A DNA stretch of 64,000 bases, taken from NCBI GenBank assembly GCA_026008535.1, contig BRKX01000006.1, forward strand, positions 1,448,501 to 1,512,500, read 5' to 3'. Within the stretch, counting starts at the first letter, position 1; every line of letters begins with the position of its first letter. Both the position numbers and the translations under genes were made by a program. The notes under the pieces are model-generated. The model was given only the letters and a program-made list of their open reading frames with translations. It searched no databases and was not told where the DNA came from. The DNA is from Perilla frutescens. Lineage: Eukaryota; Streptophyta; Magnoliopsida; Lamiales; Lamiaceae. Below, piece after piece: positions 37,357 to 48,424 of the stretch.

Positions 37357-37700
37357 GGTAGTGTTTGGTATACTGGTACGGATATACCCACATTAATAAA
37401 ATATGGATTGCTTTGAAAGATAATTGCGTATTAGCTACTTTAATTGTGTGTTTGATTATTAAGATAAATATACTAGATTGTTTCACACATATGTTTGGTA
37501 CATTGTTTTACTTGGTAGACTAAGGGGGTGTCGGATACCTTGTCTAGAAACTGTAACCGAGGGGGGCGTTGGATACATTGTTCAGCCGAATCAGTAAATT
37601 ACACCCCGGGCCTCGCGTGAACAAGCAATGGCTACCAAACACACGATTCTTGTTGGATACCTTTACTAATATGCCTTTATCGAGGCTACCAAACATTGCC
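37357..37700. mobile_element. Tourist-like MITE
   Basis: Ends GGTAGTGTTTGGTATACTGG and, inverted, GGCAATGTTTGGTAGCC. TTA follows on the right and TCA lies on the left, consistent with a mutated TTA duplication. 344 bp, non-coding. Confidence 0.6.
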
Positions 37701-38460
37701 TTAATAGCAACGTAACTCATCCAACGATGCATTCGTATCATAATTACATCATCAATTAATTTTATTAAATTTCAAGAATGAAAGTAAATAGAATTGTGTT
37801 AGTAGAAACTACAGTCGAAAACATAGCGATTCCAGTGGCTAAGTCAACTTTCTAAAACTGAAAAATCTGAAAAAATTGACGGACTGCATAATTGTGATAC
37901 TAATGAAACTTAGGGGTTCGCATTTCTATCAAGTAAAAAATTGATGTTATTGTGGAAAGTTGCATACATTTCCCCTCAACTTTATCATGGGATCGACATT
38001 GTTGATTGCTTCCTCCTCGACTTGTCTCAATTAAATTATTGGTTTTCTGGTATGATTTATGGCAGCCAACAAGACTCAAAAGTCTCAGACTTTCCAGTTT
38101 AACAATCACAAATCTTGGAATTTTGGGTACAATGACAATCATTGGTGAGAAATGACTTTTTTTTTTTGTTCTTTCTTTTTCTGGGTTGCATTTCCTGCTT
38201 TTGAACATGTATAACTCCGTAATTTGGTCTGTATACAGGTAGTGTTCATCTGAAATACAACACGCTATTCTCACAACATACATATAGAAATACAACAGAA
38301 TCGAGCGCTGGGATAGGCCGTGGACAAGCCTCACGTGCACATTTACAACTCACCTTATATCAACCGTATCGGTCGAGCTACAACCTAGCTTCCCCCTTTT
38401 ATATCACTCCACAGCATCCACAAAATTCATCAGATCACCCAATAAATTAGCACTTCACTC

Positions 38461-38542
38461 CTATAAGAAGTAATCTGGAGGTGGCTTTTTGGCAGGTGCT
38501 CCTCTTGATTCCTGCATATTCCATACAAACAGCTCTAAATGC

Positions 38543-38586
<44 letters not shown>

Positions 38587-41500
38587 AATCAATCATAATT
38601 CGTACCTGTGGAGCAGCTTCAAAAACACGGAATTCGCTTTCAAGGTTTTCATTCAGCTCGAGGATTGCAGCAACATTTCCACATCTGTAGCAAAGACAGA
38701 ATTCATAAGTTGTTCCGAGGAAAATGAACGGAAAGAACTGCAATTGGTTGTAGTTTACCTGTAACAGTAATTTGGTGCTGACCAGACCGTCACTATCTGG
38801 TTGTTAAACATCCATTTATAACCTTCCATTACCAACTGATGAGCGCGGCATATGTAGTCAATGTTATTGGCGTGATTAAATGAACTGACGACACTTCCAC
38901 CAAATAAGAAGCCTGCTCCACGAGGACTCAAGCCCCAACCATCAACAATGTCTTCTGGATCGGACCATAAAAGATCACACATGGCACCATCGTGGGGAAC
39001 TTCTTGCTTGCGGTCTATTATGCGTATCTGAAATATTGATGATATCAGTGGCTCAGTGCCTATTTCCTTTATATAACAAACGGTGAAACATTGGATTTGG
39101 AATAAACTTAGACCTGGTCTAATGTGGAAATTGCAGGAGAAAGACCACCATGAACACAAAATATTCTGTTCTCAATGAGTGCCGATAGGCTGCAAGAGAT
39201 ATGCATACAGGAAAAAGATATCATATCATTATTGAAGCAGCCAGCCCAAAAGACAAGCCATGCCAATCACAATTAGGTAGTTAAGATATGCTAATCAATG
39301 CATGTAAGTGGAGTCTAAATAAAGCATGTCTATTTTAAATCATATATCACAATTTGACTGAACTATCAACTCAGCCTTCATTTCCTTTTGCCACTTTTTT
39401 ACAGCCCATAACATATGACAATGCCATATTTGCACTTTTCATTTCACAAAGACCTGATGACGCATCATAAACCCTCAACCTTAAGTAATCAAAAATATCA
39501 GTGCAATATCTCCAAACATTGACAGAACCATATTTCCGTAGGCACTCATCATAGAAACCGTACACCTGGAAGAAGAGAACAGCATAAGTATGTATGAGAC
39601 ATAAATAAGTCAAACCTCACATAAAATGGAGACTAAACCTGTGTTATCTGCCGGCTCTCATGGTTTCCCCTTATGAGAGTTATCCTATCAGGATATCTTA
39701 CCTGTCCAATGTCCATGCACACTATATGTTAGAAATGTTAGACATGTATCCATAATTTCCAAACATAGAATGTTAGATAAATGTGCATCATAGATAATGA
39801 AACCACTAATATACAGATAATTCAATAAAGCAGTTACCTTCAGTGCAAGGAGAAGCAGGAATGTCTCAACTGAGTAAAATCCTCTATCAACAAAATCTCC
39901 AAGAAACAAGTAATTTGTCTTTGGACAATCATCACCTACTTTAAAAAGTTCTTTCATGTCATAGAATTGCCCATGTATGTCACCACATATCTATTCCAAA
40001 CAATTTTAGAACATAGAGAAATATTTAGAATTCAACGCAATTAGTTTTCAACAAATAAATCTACAAAAGTAAAGCCATGGCAGAACATCGTCAATTGTGG
40101 AAAGACAACAACTATGACTATCAACAGTGATTTAGCACACAACTACAGTCTGGTATATAATAGATAAACAGATGGGAAATTGTCAAATTGCACCTTTTCC
40201 TATCTTCCTTCTTCCTTTACATACATGTGCATGCATGCTCAATGCAAAATTACTTCAATGCAGATATACCAATCAATTGGTGCAGCAAGGTAATTTCACA
40301 GTTCAAATATAATTTCATCATGATAAGGAATCTTAGAAAGTGAGAATTTCAAAAAAATAACTTTTAGCCTTTACCTTTCTTAGATCTCACCTTCTTAGGT
40401 TTCCAACCACTATTTCAAAATTTCAACCTAGGGTTAGGTTTTTCCTCAAAGGAAGAACCTCTTGTTCTTTCTTGAGCAAAAGGGAAAGGGCAAGGCTAGA
40501 CTGAATTAAGGTAATTATCAACGCCTGCAATACATATTCCATGCACTTCTTTCTTGAGCAAAATGCTTCCAGAGGTAACTCTTATTTATAAATTTCTGTC
40601 ATGTCGGGAGGCAAAGCGGCTTTAGAGGTCTCCCTAATATTGAAGTCCTCGCTAGAACCTCCTTTGCTCAATCTAAGGCATGGCCTAATTGTCTCTTTTA
40701 ACGAAAATGTGAGTACTCTCTGGATGTGCATGCTTTAGATAATTGAGCTGTCATCCATTTTTATGAATAATAACAGACTTTTCTGAGATTTTTGCATCCC
40801 CAGTTTAATTTATGATCTAGCTTAATTATTCAATTAAACCTGGCTAAAATGTTTATGACCCAACATCAGCATACACAAGAATTGGAGCTTGTTCGCCCCG
40901 TCACTCACTTATGAAACAACAAAGCACGGGTGATATGGTTTTAGATCTGGCCTGATCTAGCCTAAGCTCTGTGTAGCTGAACTTACATTTGAAAATATTA
41001 TATGGAAAAAGGCCCGTGATCATTATACATAATCAAATCTAGGGCAAACATATTATCCAACTGATCTGTAATATTAGGCAGCTAAGCAATTGTCAAGAGA
41101 GAGCATCATCAAAGAAGGAATTCTAACTTCTTCCCTACAAACATACGCACATTCAAATTCTCATATTTTTGGCAGTATCGAGTAAATTGAACAGCTCAAA
41201 CATCTGAATTTGGTTATAATTCTCCCATTCTAGCTTGTGCTCTCAATGCTACGAGCACATCGCACAAGCATAAAAGGGGCCATCTACACATTGTCGGATC
41301 ACAGTTATTCATATGCAATTACCATTTACAATAATCTCAACTTTGAAAATCATACTTACATTCAAATAATGCAGCTAACCAAATGAGAAGTCAAATTCCG
41401 TAACATCCAAACCTATATATTAACTTAACGACTTGAACTTCTTTTATAGCCGATAAATTTTCCCACAGAAGCTGAAAACTAGATCAAATTACCAAATATT

Positions 41501-41673
41501 CAGGAAAGAAAAAAAGGAAAAAAGATAGTTACAGTGACTGGTGCGTCTACGCGCTGAACATTGCTCTCTTCGACGAGGATTTCCATGGCTTTGAGGCAGA
41601 GCGCCTTCACCTCAGATTCCGTGAGCGCTTCACATCTCTTCAGCTGCTCGATTTGCCGGTCTAGGTCTGACAT
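38461..41673 (-). CDS. PPX: Serine/threonine protein phosphatase PP-X (PP4 catalytic subunit)
   Basis: Metal-dependent phosphatase of the PP2A-like PPP family, the catalytic subunit of PP4 complexes in nucleus and cytosol. Exons: 41673–41533, 39990–39838, 39701–39639, 39565–39480, 39189–39114, 39027–38759, 38684–38606 and 38511–38461. All are GT–AG with matching phases and give 305 residues, exactly the plant PPX length. Start MSDLDRQIEQLKRCEAL. Metal-site motifs are all present: GDIHGQ, GDFVDRG, GNHE and the HGGLSP/SAPNYCYR blocks. The C-terminus is PDYFL, the site normally carboxymethylated in PP2A-like enzymes. One oddity is VGDDCPK where the plant enzymes I remember have VGGDCPK. Intron 1 is about 1.5 kb, and intron 7 holds a (GA)n tract (38547–38585). 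The 3' UTR probably extends to about 37,900. Confidence 0.97.
38547..38585. repeat. (GA)n microsatellite in PPX intron 7
   Basis: GA repeat about 20 bases from the splice donor of exon 7 (CAG|GTACGA at 38606). A length-variable marker within a gene. Confidence 0.95.
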
Positions 41674-42810
41674 CTCCGCCGAAGATTCCCGCTTGGAAAC
41701 CTCCTCTTCTGCTCTTTTTCGCCACCAAATCAAATCAGCTCCGAATTATCATAAAATATACTGTGATTCAGCATCTAAATATCGTTGCCGGCATTAATTT
41801 TATGCTGCTGTAGCTGGTAATAGCTGAGGTTCACTATTTTTTTGTGTGGGCTTCCTTTTTCTCGCTGCGCTCTCTCTCTCCCTCTCCCTCTCTCTCTCTC
41901 TATCTCTCTCCCTCCCCCCCACCCCTAGAAATGGGGTTTTCGCGATTCGCGCTCAAAATTGTCAGAATTTTGAGTTCCGCCCCCTTATTTCTTACCTAAT
42001 TCACTTTTAGGCCCTATACTTCCGCACTTATGAGAATTGAGAGTCCCTGTGCTTGAGAGTGTTTTTTTTTTTGAGAGAGTTTGAAAATGTTGCAATTTAA
42101 AGAGAGATTAAGATTTAGCTCAAGAGAGAGAGAGAGAGATTAAGATTTTTTTTTCTTTTTTTGAGCGAAAGAGAGATTAAAATATTGAGAGAATTTGGTG
42201 CGAAAATGGTGGGTTTGTTTTATTTATGGATAAAGAATTCTACTTTTAAGTTTCAACATCTAGTTATAATTATAAAGCGATAATGAAATATTAACATCTA
42301 AAAAAGGCTAATATTAAAAAAATAAATATAATTGTCAATTCAGAACTCAAAAAATGGAATATAGATATTTTTTAAAAAAAATCTAAAAAATAAGTAAAAC
42401 TGTCAATTCAGGACCTGAAAGATGAAAACTATAATTCAGAACCTGAAAATAATAATTATTAATCTACGACCTCAAAAATTATGATTTTTTTAATATATTT
42501 TAATTATTTTTACATTAATTTTCAACAAAAATTCATTTATTAATTATTTATTAAATATAGTAAATAAATTATTAAAAATAATTTAAAAACAAAATACGTG
42601 ATTTTTGAGGTCCCATATAAACAATTAAAACGAAATAGTGATTTTTGAGGTCCCATGTTGACAATTACCATATTTTAGATTTTAAATTGATAATTTTCAT
42701 TTTTCAGGTACTAAATTGACAGTTTATCCATCTTCCTGAATTGATAATTTTCCGAAAAAAATAAATATGAATAATTTTATCAAAAGTAAAAAAAATAAGG
42801 GAGTTTCTAA
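41674..42810. other. Upstream region of PPX, no gene seen
   Basis: Contains the PPX 5' UTR/promoter and CT-rich and GA-rich tracts (about 41865–41920, 42122–42140). An AT-rich stretch repeats a motif similar to TCAGAACCTGAAAA several times (42335–42480). Confidence 0.6.
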
Positions 42811-43329
42811 ATGCACTACTAAAATTACTCTTTGCACTACACTCACTCCATGCACTACTATTTTTACTCTTTGCACCGCGCGCATTTACATTAATGTCCT
42901 CCAGTCTAAAAAAATATGTTCGGAAACACAATTTCGAACACATCCAATTTATTCGAGAATATTAATTTGAACGGCACTTGCTTTGAAAAATATGGAGCTG
43001 GTTCGAAAATTCAAGTTCGAACATCCTCACTATGTTCGAACTTCGATTTTCGAACACAACTTAAAAAAAAAAAACATGTTCGGAAAAATAATTTCGAACA
43101 AGTTCAAGTTATTCGACAATATTAATTCGAATGACTCTTATACTTAGAAAAAATAAGGAGATTGTTTGAAAATTGAAGTTCGAACATCCTCATTATGTTC
43201 GAACTTCGATATTCGAACACCTTAGATGTGTTCAGACTTAATTTTATTAAAGAGTATTTAAATAATTTTAAAATTATTTTATTTTTTCATTTTTTTTTAT
43301 GGTGCAAAGAGTAAAATTGGTGGTGCAAT
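42811..43329. mobile_element. MITE with about 30-bp TIRs and internal 160-bp tandem repeat
   Basis: The left end TGCACTACTAAAATTACTCT (continuing TTGCACTAC) is matched by the inverse of the right end, TGCACCACCAATTTTACTCT. Inside, a 160-bp unit starting ATGTTCGGAAA occurs at 42916 and 43076. Each unit has several palindromic GTTCGAAC and TTCGAA sites. Target duplication unclear. It lies between the divergent PPX and SYP5 genes. Confidence 0.75.
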
Positions 43330-44285
43330 TTAATTCCAAAAATAATAGAAACATCAAGGAAAATAATTCTAACTCCACGGGAATTATTATTAACTATTTA
43401 ACAACATTCCAATCATTAATTGAATAGGAATAGGAATTATTAACTATTATCAAATCTGCCCCAATATAAATAACAATACGATTATAATAACAATATTGGG
43501 GAAAAATAAATCGGAAATCAAATTCCACTGCATTATTATTGCAAGAACAAGTTGTCCCACTCACAACGAAAACCGAATTATTTAGATTTTTGAGCTGTGA
43601 TTGCGATTAGGCCGCCGGCAGCTGGTGGAGCCGTCTTCCCCCAATCCAAGATTCGATCTCCGATCACCAATTCCTCTCGGAAAGGTAAAACCACCCTTCT
43701 TTTCTAGGGTTTCTGATCGTAAAAATCAAGTCTTGGACTCTTGCAATTTTGTAGCAGACTCTGCCTTGATTTATTGAATTTTGGAAATCTGGGTTAGAAA
43801 TTGTTATTTCGACAGAGTTATGAATTATCTGTTTTTTTTTTTTTTTGTTTAAAATTTAGTTTCGTATTGAGTTTTTACGGTGCAGAACATTTGCTTTCTT
43901 GTTTCCAGTGCTTATGTAATTAATGGAGGGCTTTAATTCATGTAGAGAGATAGTATGTTGATTACTAAGATCCCAGATTCTCTTATATAGTCCTTGTTGT
44001 GCTCTTGATAGTTAGGAACTACTCTGATATAGTTAAATCACAAAAGATAAAAATTAAGGTCTCTACTTTGACGTAGTATGGATGAGCCCTTCTTATTACG
44101 TTCCTCGTATCGGACCTTCACTAGCTCGAATGCCTGACCTTGTTATGGTTGTGTTCGTGATTTGTTCGTGATATGTTATTCTCCATTTGGTTGACTTGAA
44201 CTATCTGAATATTAAATGAAGTTCATATTGGGTTTGTGCTATGAATTATAAGGGAAAAAAATGTTCAATCTTTCTTGACAGTGAA

Positions 44286-46232
44286 ATGGCGGCTTCTGGA
44301 GACCCGTGGGTGAGGGAGTACAATGAAGCTGTCAAACTTTATGAAGATATCTCGAACATGATATCTGGAAAGAGTTCGTTGCCTGCTACTGGAGCAGAAG
44401 CTCAGCGACATTCATCTGCCTTACGGAGGAAAGTAACCATACTAAGAACCAGACTGGACACTCTCCAATCTGACTTGTCCAAGCTTCCTGGAAAGCAATC
44501 TTTGTAAGTTAACTTAACCAACTGTTTTTTTTTCTTTTCTAATTAGGATGCAATTTGGTGAGTATATTTCATTGCACTTCATAAAAGTTGTATATAGAGC
44601 TGATGGATATTAAAGAGGTGAGAGAAGAGTTGCATATGGTAATGGCACCCAAGATATATAATCTGCTAGTGTTGATCCGTGGCCTCTGTTCAGTCATGAT
44701 TCAGTGATCCCACTGCATGGGTTGGAACCATTTCCTGATTTCTTAAGTCTCAGATCATGGGTCTTTTGCCATCTTGTCTAAGTTGGAGCTCATTCTCAAA
44801 TGGTGGAAGACAGATGTGGGAGAAACAAGGATTGGGATAGAGGTTGGGAATAGTGACGGAATACAACAGTGGAGTAAGAAAAAAGGAACATTTGAGCCAA
44901 TTAGCTAAATGCTCAAACAAATAGATGAAATCCAGGATTTGATATGCTATCTGATATTCTGATGTGGTGACTGCAAGGAGCCAATTAGAAGAGGTGATAC
45001 GAGATGCATAGCAATGTGTACTGCATCATTTTTATTCACAGTCAACGTTCTAAGATGCGTTCTCTCTTAAAAAACAATATGTTGTTTCTCTTTTTCTATG
45101 TGGCTAAGGACCTAGCACTCGGTTCTTTCTCCCATTCTTCAAAACTAAATTATTATTGGATGATTTCTGATCCTTATTGTTTGATGCAGGCCTGAGAAAG
45201 AACTAAGCCGTCGTCGGGACATGGTTGCAAATTTGGGATCAAAATTAAACCAGATTGCGTCCGGATTGAACATGCCAAACTTTGCCAATAGAGATAGCTT
45301 ACTTGGGCCAGAAATAAAGCCTGTTGATGCTATGAGCAGAGCAACTGGGCTCGACAACCAGGGCGTTGTTGTTCTGCAAAGACAAATCATGAGAGGTTAG
45401 TTTGCTTTATTTTAAGTTTGAGCATTAATTTTTTCCTTTTCTATTATATCTGATGCAGCTCATTTTTGTTTGTCTTTTTCATTGCAGAACAAGATGAAGG
45501 TCTCGATAAATTGGAGGAGACAGTCATAAGCACCAAACATATTGCGTTGGCAGTGAACGAAGAGCTTGATTTGCATACCAGACTAATTGTTGGTTTTCTA
45601 GTTCTTGTTTTTAGTTTAATACCTTCACCCCTACTGTTATATGTCTTAGAATTAAGTTGTTCTTGTGTTAGTGATCTGTGAGTTGCTTTGATATCATAAT
45701 AAAATTCATATCTGTTTGACGTGCAGGATGATCTGGACGAACATGTTGAGGTCACAGACTCCAGACTTCAGGTGAGAGTTGTTTCTACCAACAACTTTTT
45801 AAAATCATGGAAAAATGCTACTTATAGTTATTACATGCGCACTTTTACTTTTGCCTCCAAATCTTCCTTTCGTTATTTTTTTACTTTACGGCCATGCACA
45901 CTGGAACTCTTAGATTCTGTTCTTGGTTGAGAGAAGGATTTTGATGAAAGGAGGTATTTAGATGAGACTTATATAGTTCGATGAAAATCATGAATTAAGG
46001 CATTACTATTTTTGGTGCTCATGTTTTTCACCTGTTAGTCTGTTGCATTATTTTTCTTAGCTTTGCATTCTTACATATATTTCCCTCCTGATGGTAACAG
46101 AGAGTGCAAAAGAGGCTTGCAGTGTTAAATAAACGGACGAAGGGTGGTTGTTCGTGCTTCTGCCTGATGTTATCAGTTATAGGGATTGCTGTGTTGGTTG
46201 CTGTCATTTATTTGCTGATAAAATATTTGTGA
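44286..46232 (+). CDS. SYP52: Syntaxin of plants 51/52 (Qc-SNARE)
   Basis: Membrane-fusion SNARE of the trans-Golgi/prevacuolar/vacuolar route. A 5' UTR exon ends at 43684 and its intron runs to 44281. Coding segments: 44286–44503, 45190–45395, 45488–45588, 45727–45771 and 46101–46232. All are GT–AG, phase consistent, and give 233 residues, the usual SYP5 length. The start is MAASGDPWVREYNEAVKLYE; an upstream ATG at 44241 lies in the intron. Residues 1–105 form the N-terminal helical domain. The SNARE motif spans about 142–200 (EQDEGLDKLEETVISTKHIA… to DSRLQRVQKRLAVLNKR). A Cys-rich junction (GGCSCFC) precedes the C-terminal membrane anchor (LMLSVIGIAVLVAVIYLLIK). The central-layer position reads ELDLHTRLIDDL, with His where a Q-SNARE glutamine is expected. 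I cannot separate SYP51 from SYP52. Confidence 0.95.
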
Positions 46233-46859
46233 TACGCGAAGGAGTGAGTTTGGAACGTTCCAATGTTTGTGTCTCGGGTTGATTTCCACCGCTTTTGTGA
46301 AACAAGTATCTTCCTCGAATTTCTGTTTTTATCTTTGTTTGCCTTATGAAGTCCTTGCATGTATAGCTACGGGATTTGGATGTCAAGAATCTGTGCAGTT
46401 GTTGTAAACCCAGATATTATTCTTTTTCTTTTTCTTCTTTGTAAAAAAAGAAAAGAGAAGAAAATTATTTGGTGAGGAAATCATCTCTCTTGTTGAGTTG
46501 ATTTGTTTCAGTCCAAAAATATTGAAAGTCGATTTTTATTTTTTTTGCTTGTATATATCTTGACGATAATTTATTTCCTGGTAACTTTTTACGATAAATT
46601 TACTTTTTATTTTTTAAAATCCATTTACTACCCTGCATGCTCGTAGTTACCTATAGTTCTACACTATGCCTACAATGACTAATCTTCTCCTTTTTTTTTT
46701 CAATTTATTTTGGAAAAAGTAGGTATAATATTTCGGTATTTTATCGAAAATATAAATAAATCTTAACATTTAATAAATAGTCTAAAAATTCCATTTGTGA
46801 TGCACAATTATGCACACCCTTAACTACCCTAATAGTCAAACATAGTTAACTTTAACGTA

Positions 46860-47294
46860 CTCCTTCTGTTTCATTTTGATAGGCTGGTTGAGAGTTTTCA
46901 CGGGAATTAAGAAAAGAATTGGGAAAGATAATTAATAAAGAAACTTCTTAATATGTCCTGTTGATTGGGAGTTTTCACGGGAATTAAGAAAAGAATTGGG
47001 AAAGATAATTAATAAAGAAACTTCCTAATATGTCCTTATTTTGATAGGTTGATTGGTTTTGATAGACTGATTGAGAATTTTCACGTGGATTAAGAAAAGA
47101 ATTGAAAAAGAAAATTAATAAAGAAACTTTCTAATATGTCCTTATTTATTTCTTCGACATTGGATTAATGCCTAATGTGAACATATTGAATAGAGGTATA
47201 TATTAGTAAATTAGCTAAATATATTTAGAAACATGTCTATATATTGAGAAATGCCAAAAAAGAAAACAAGACTATTAAAATGGGATGGAGGGAG
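46860..47294. mobile_element. Stowaway-like MITE with internal duplications
   Basis: TA flanks both ends (46858–46859, 47295–47296). The left end is CTCCTTCTGTTTCATTTTGA and the inverse right end is CTCCCTCCATCCCATTTTAA. A subterminal block (GAGTTTTCACGGGAATTAAG…AAAGAAACTT) occurs three times in the left half, making the element 435 bp against 248 bp for its relative at 31646–31893. Confidence 0.8.
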
Positions 47295-47459
47295 TAACTT
47301 TTATATTTTACCTTTTTTTATCCTAAAATTTCTACCAAAAAATTCAATAAATTTACTTGCCACGTGTAGTAGTACTACAGTCAAAGAGTTACATTTGACG
47401 ATAAAGACATATTTTTCAGAATTTTACAATAACAAGATATATTATTAGATTATGAGGTG

Positions 47460-47972
47460 GACTTGCGTGCAACAGCAGTTATTTCCGCCTATTTCAGGCG
47501 GCCACGTGACCCCACGCGGGCGTGCCACGTGGCACATGGTACTTTTTATTATTAATTTCAGGTTGATATCTTTCTTTATCGTACTTGATACTTTTCTGCT
47601 TACCATATAGTACTTTTTATTTTACCGAACTCGTGTTTTGCTTTCCTTTGCAAATTCTTGGAATGATGATTGTTTTAAATTAATCTCAACACATAATATA
47701 AAAACTGGAAAAAAAATCAAAATTTGAACTAAATAAACTTATATAAAATAACTAGCAGACCCCTTACTTTTTAACGATACAGATGGTACTTTTCGAATGT
47801 TTTGTGATACTTTTTAATATGAAGGTTGGTACTCACTTTGGAAAGTTTTTTTTTATGGGTTGACCCGCGTTGACCGGGTCAAAGCGCGGGTTGACCCGCA
47901 TTGACCGGGTCAAAAGCGGATTTGACTGACCCGTCTCATATAGTGTTATTTGCATCATGATGCATGCAAGTG
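47460..47972. mobile_element. Possible MITE with G-box palindromes
   Basis: ACTTGCGTGCA at the left and, inverted, ACTTGCATGCA at the right may be short inverted ends. Inside are a perfect 14-bp palindrome GTGCCACGTGGCAC (47522–47535), a second CACGTG (47503–47508), and repeated TTGACCCGCGTTGACCGGGT-type inverted motifs near 47860–47935. No target duplication is established. Confidence 0.45.
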
Positions 47973-48424
47973 TTTGCCTTAGACTATTTATTAAACATAA
48001 CAAAATATATTTATAAACTGTCTGATTATTGTTGACGAAAATTTTGGAATTGCAGTTGGAACCAATGATGAAAGTCTAATGCATTTATATCTGCTTCCAA
48101 ATTGTCTTCAACTGCAAACTCACATATCTATCCCAAGAGCTATAGTGATGAATATTCAACAAATGCAATATCTTATTTATTTTCTCTCAAGGTACAGAAA
48201 CCAAGATGCCATCGTTCAAAAAATGAATTAAGAGCCATGGAAAGGATTACAACAGCCAAAATGGAGTACAATCTGATAAATATTTCAAATTTGTTTCCAT
48301 TAATAAAAATTTAATATATAAATCTGATAAGAAAGAGTCCTGGCTTGATGAAATTCATAGCTTTTCGTTTGCCAACACTCAATAATGTAGCTTCCTGACA
48401 GTGTTCATAGGCTGCTCAAGGCTG

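Noticed and set aside
37900..38340. 146-codon minus-strand frame downstream of PPX
   Set aside because: Most likely the PPX 3' UTR; composition and lack of motifs do not suggest a protein.
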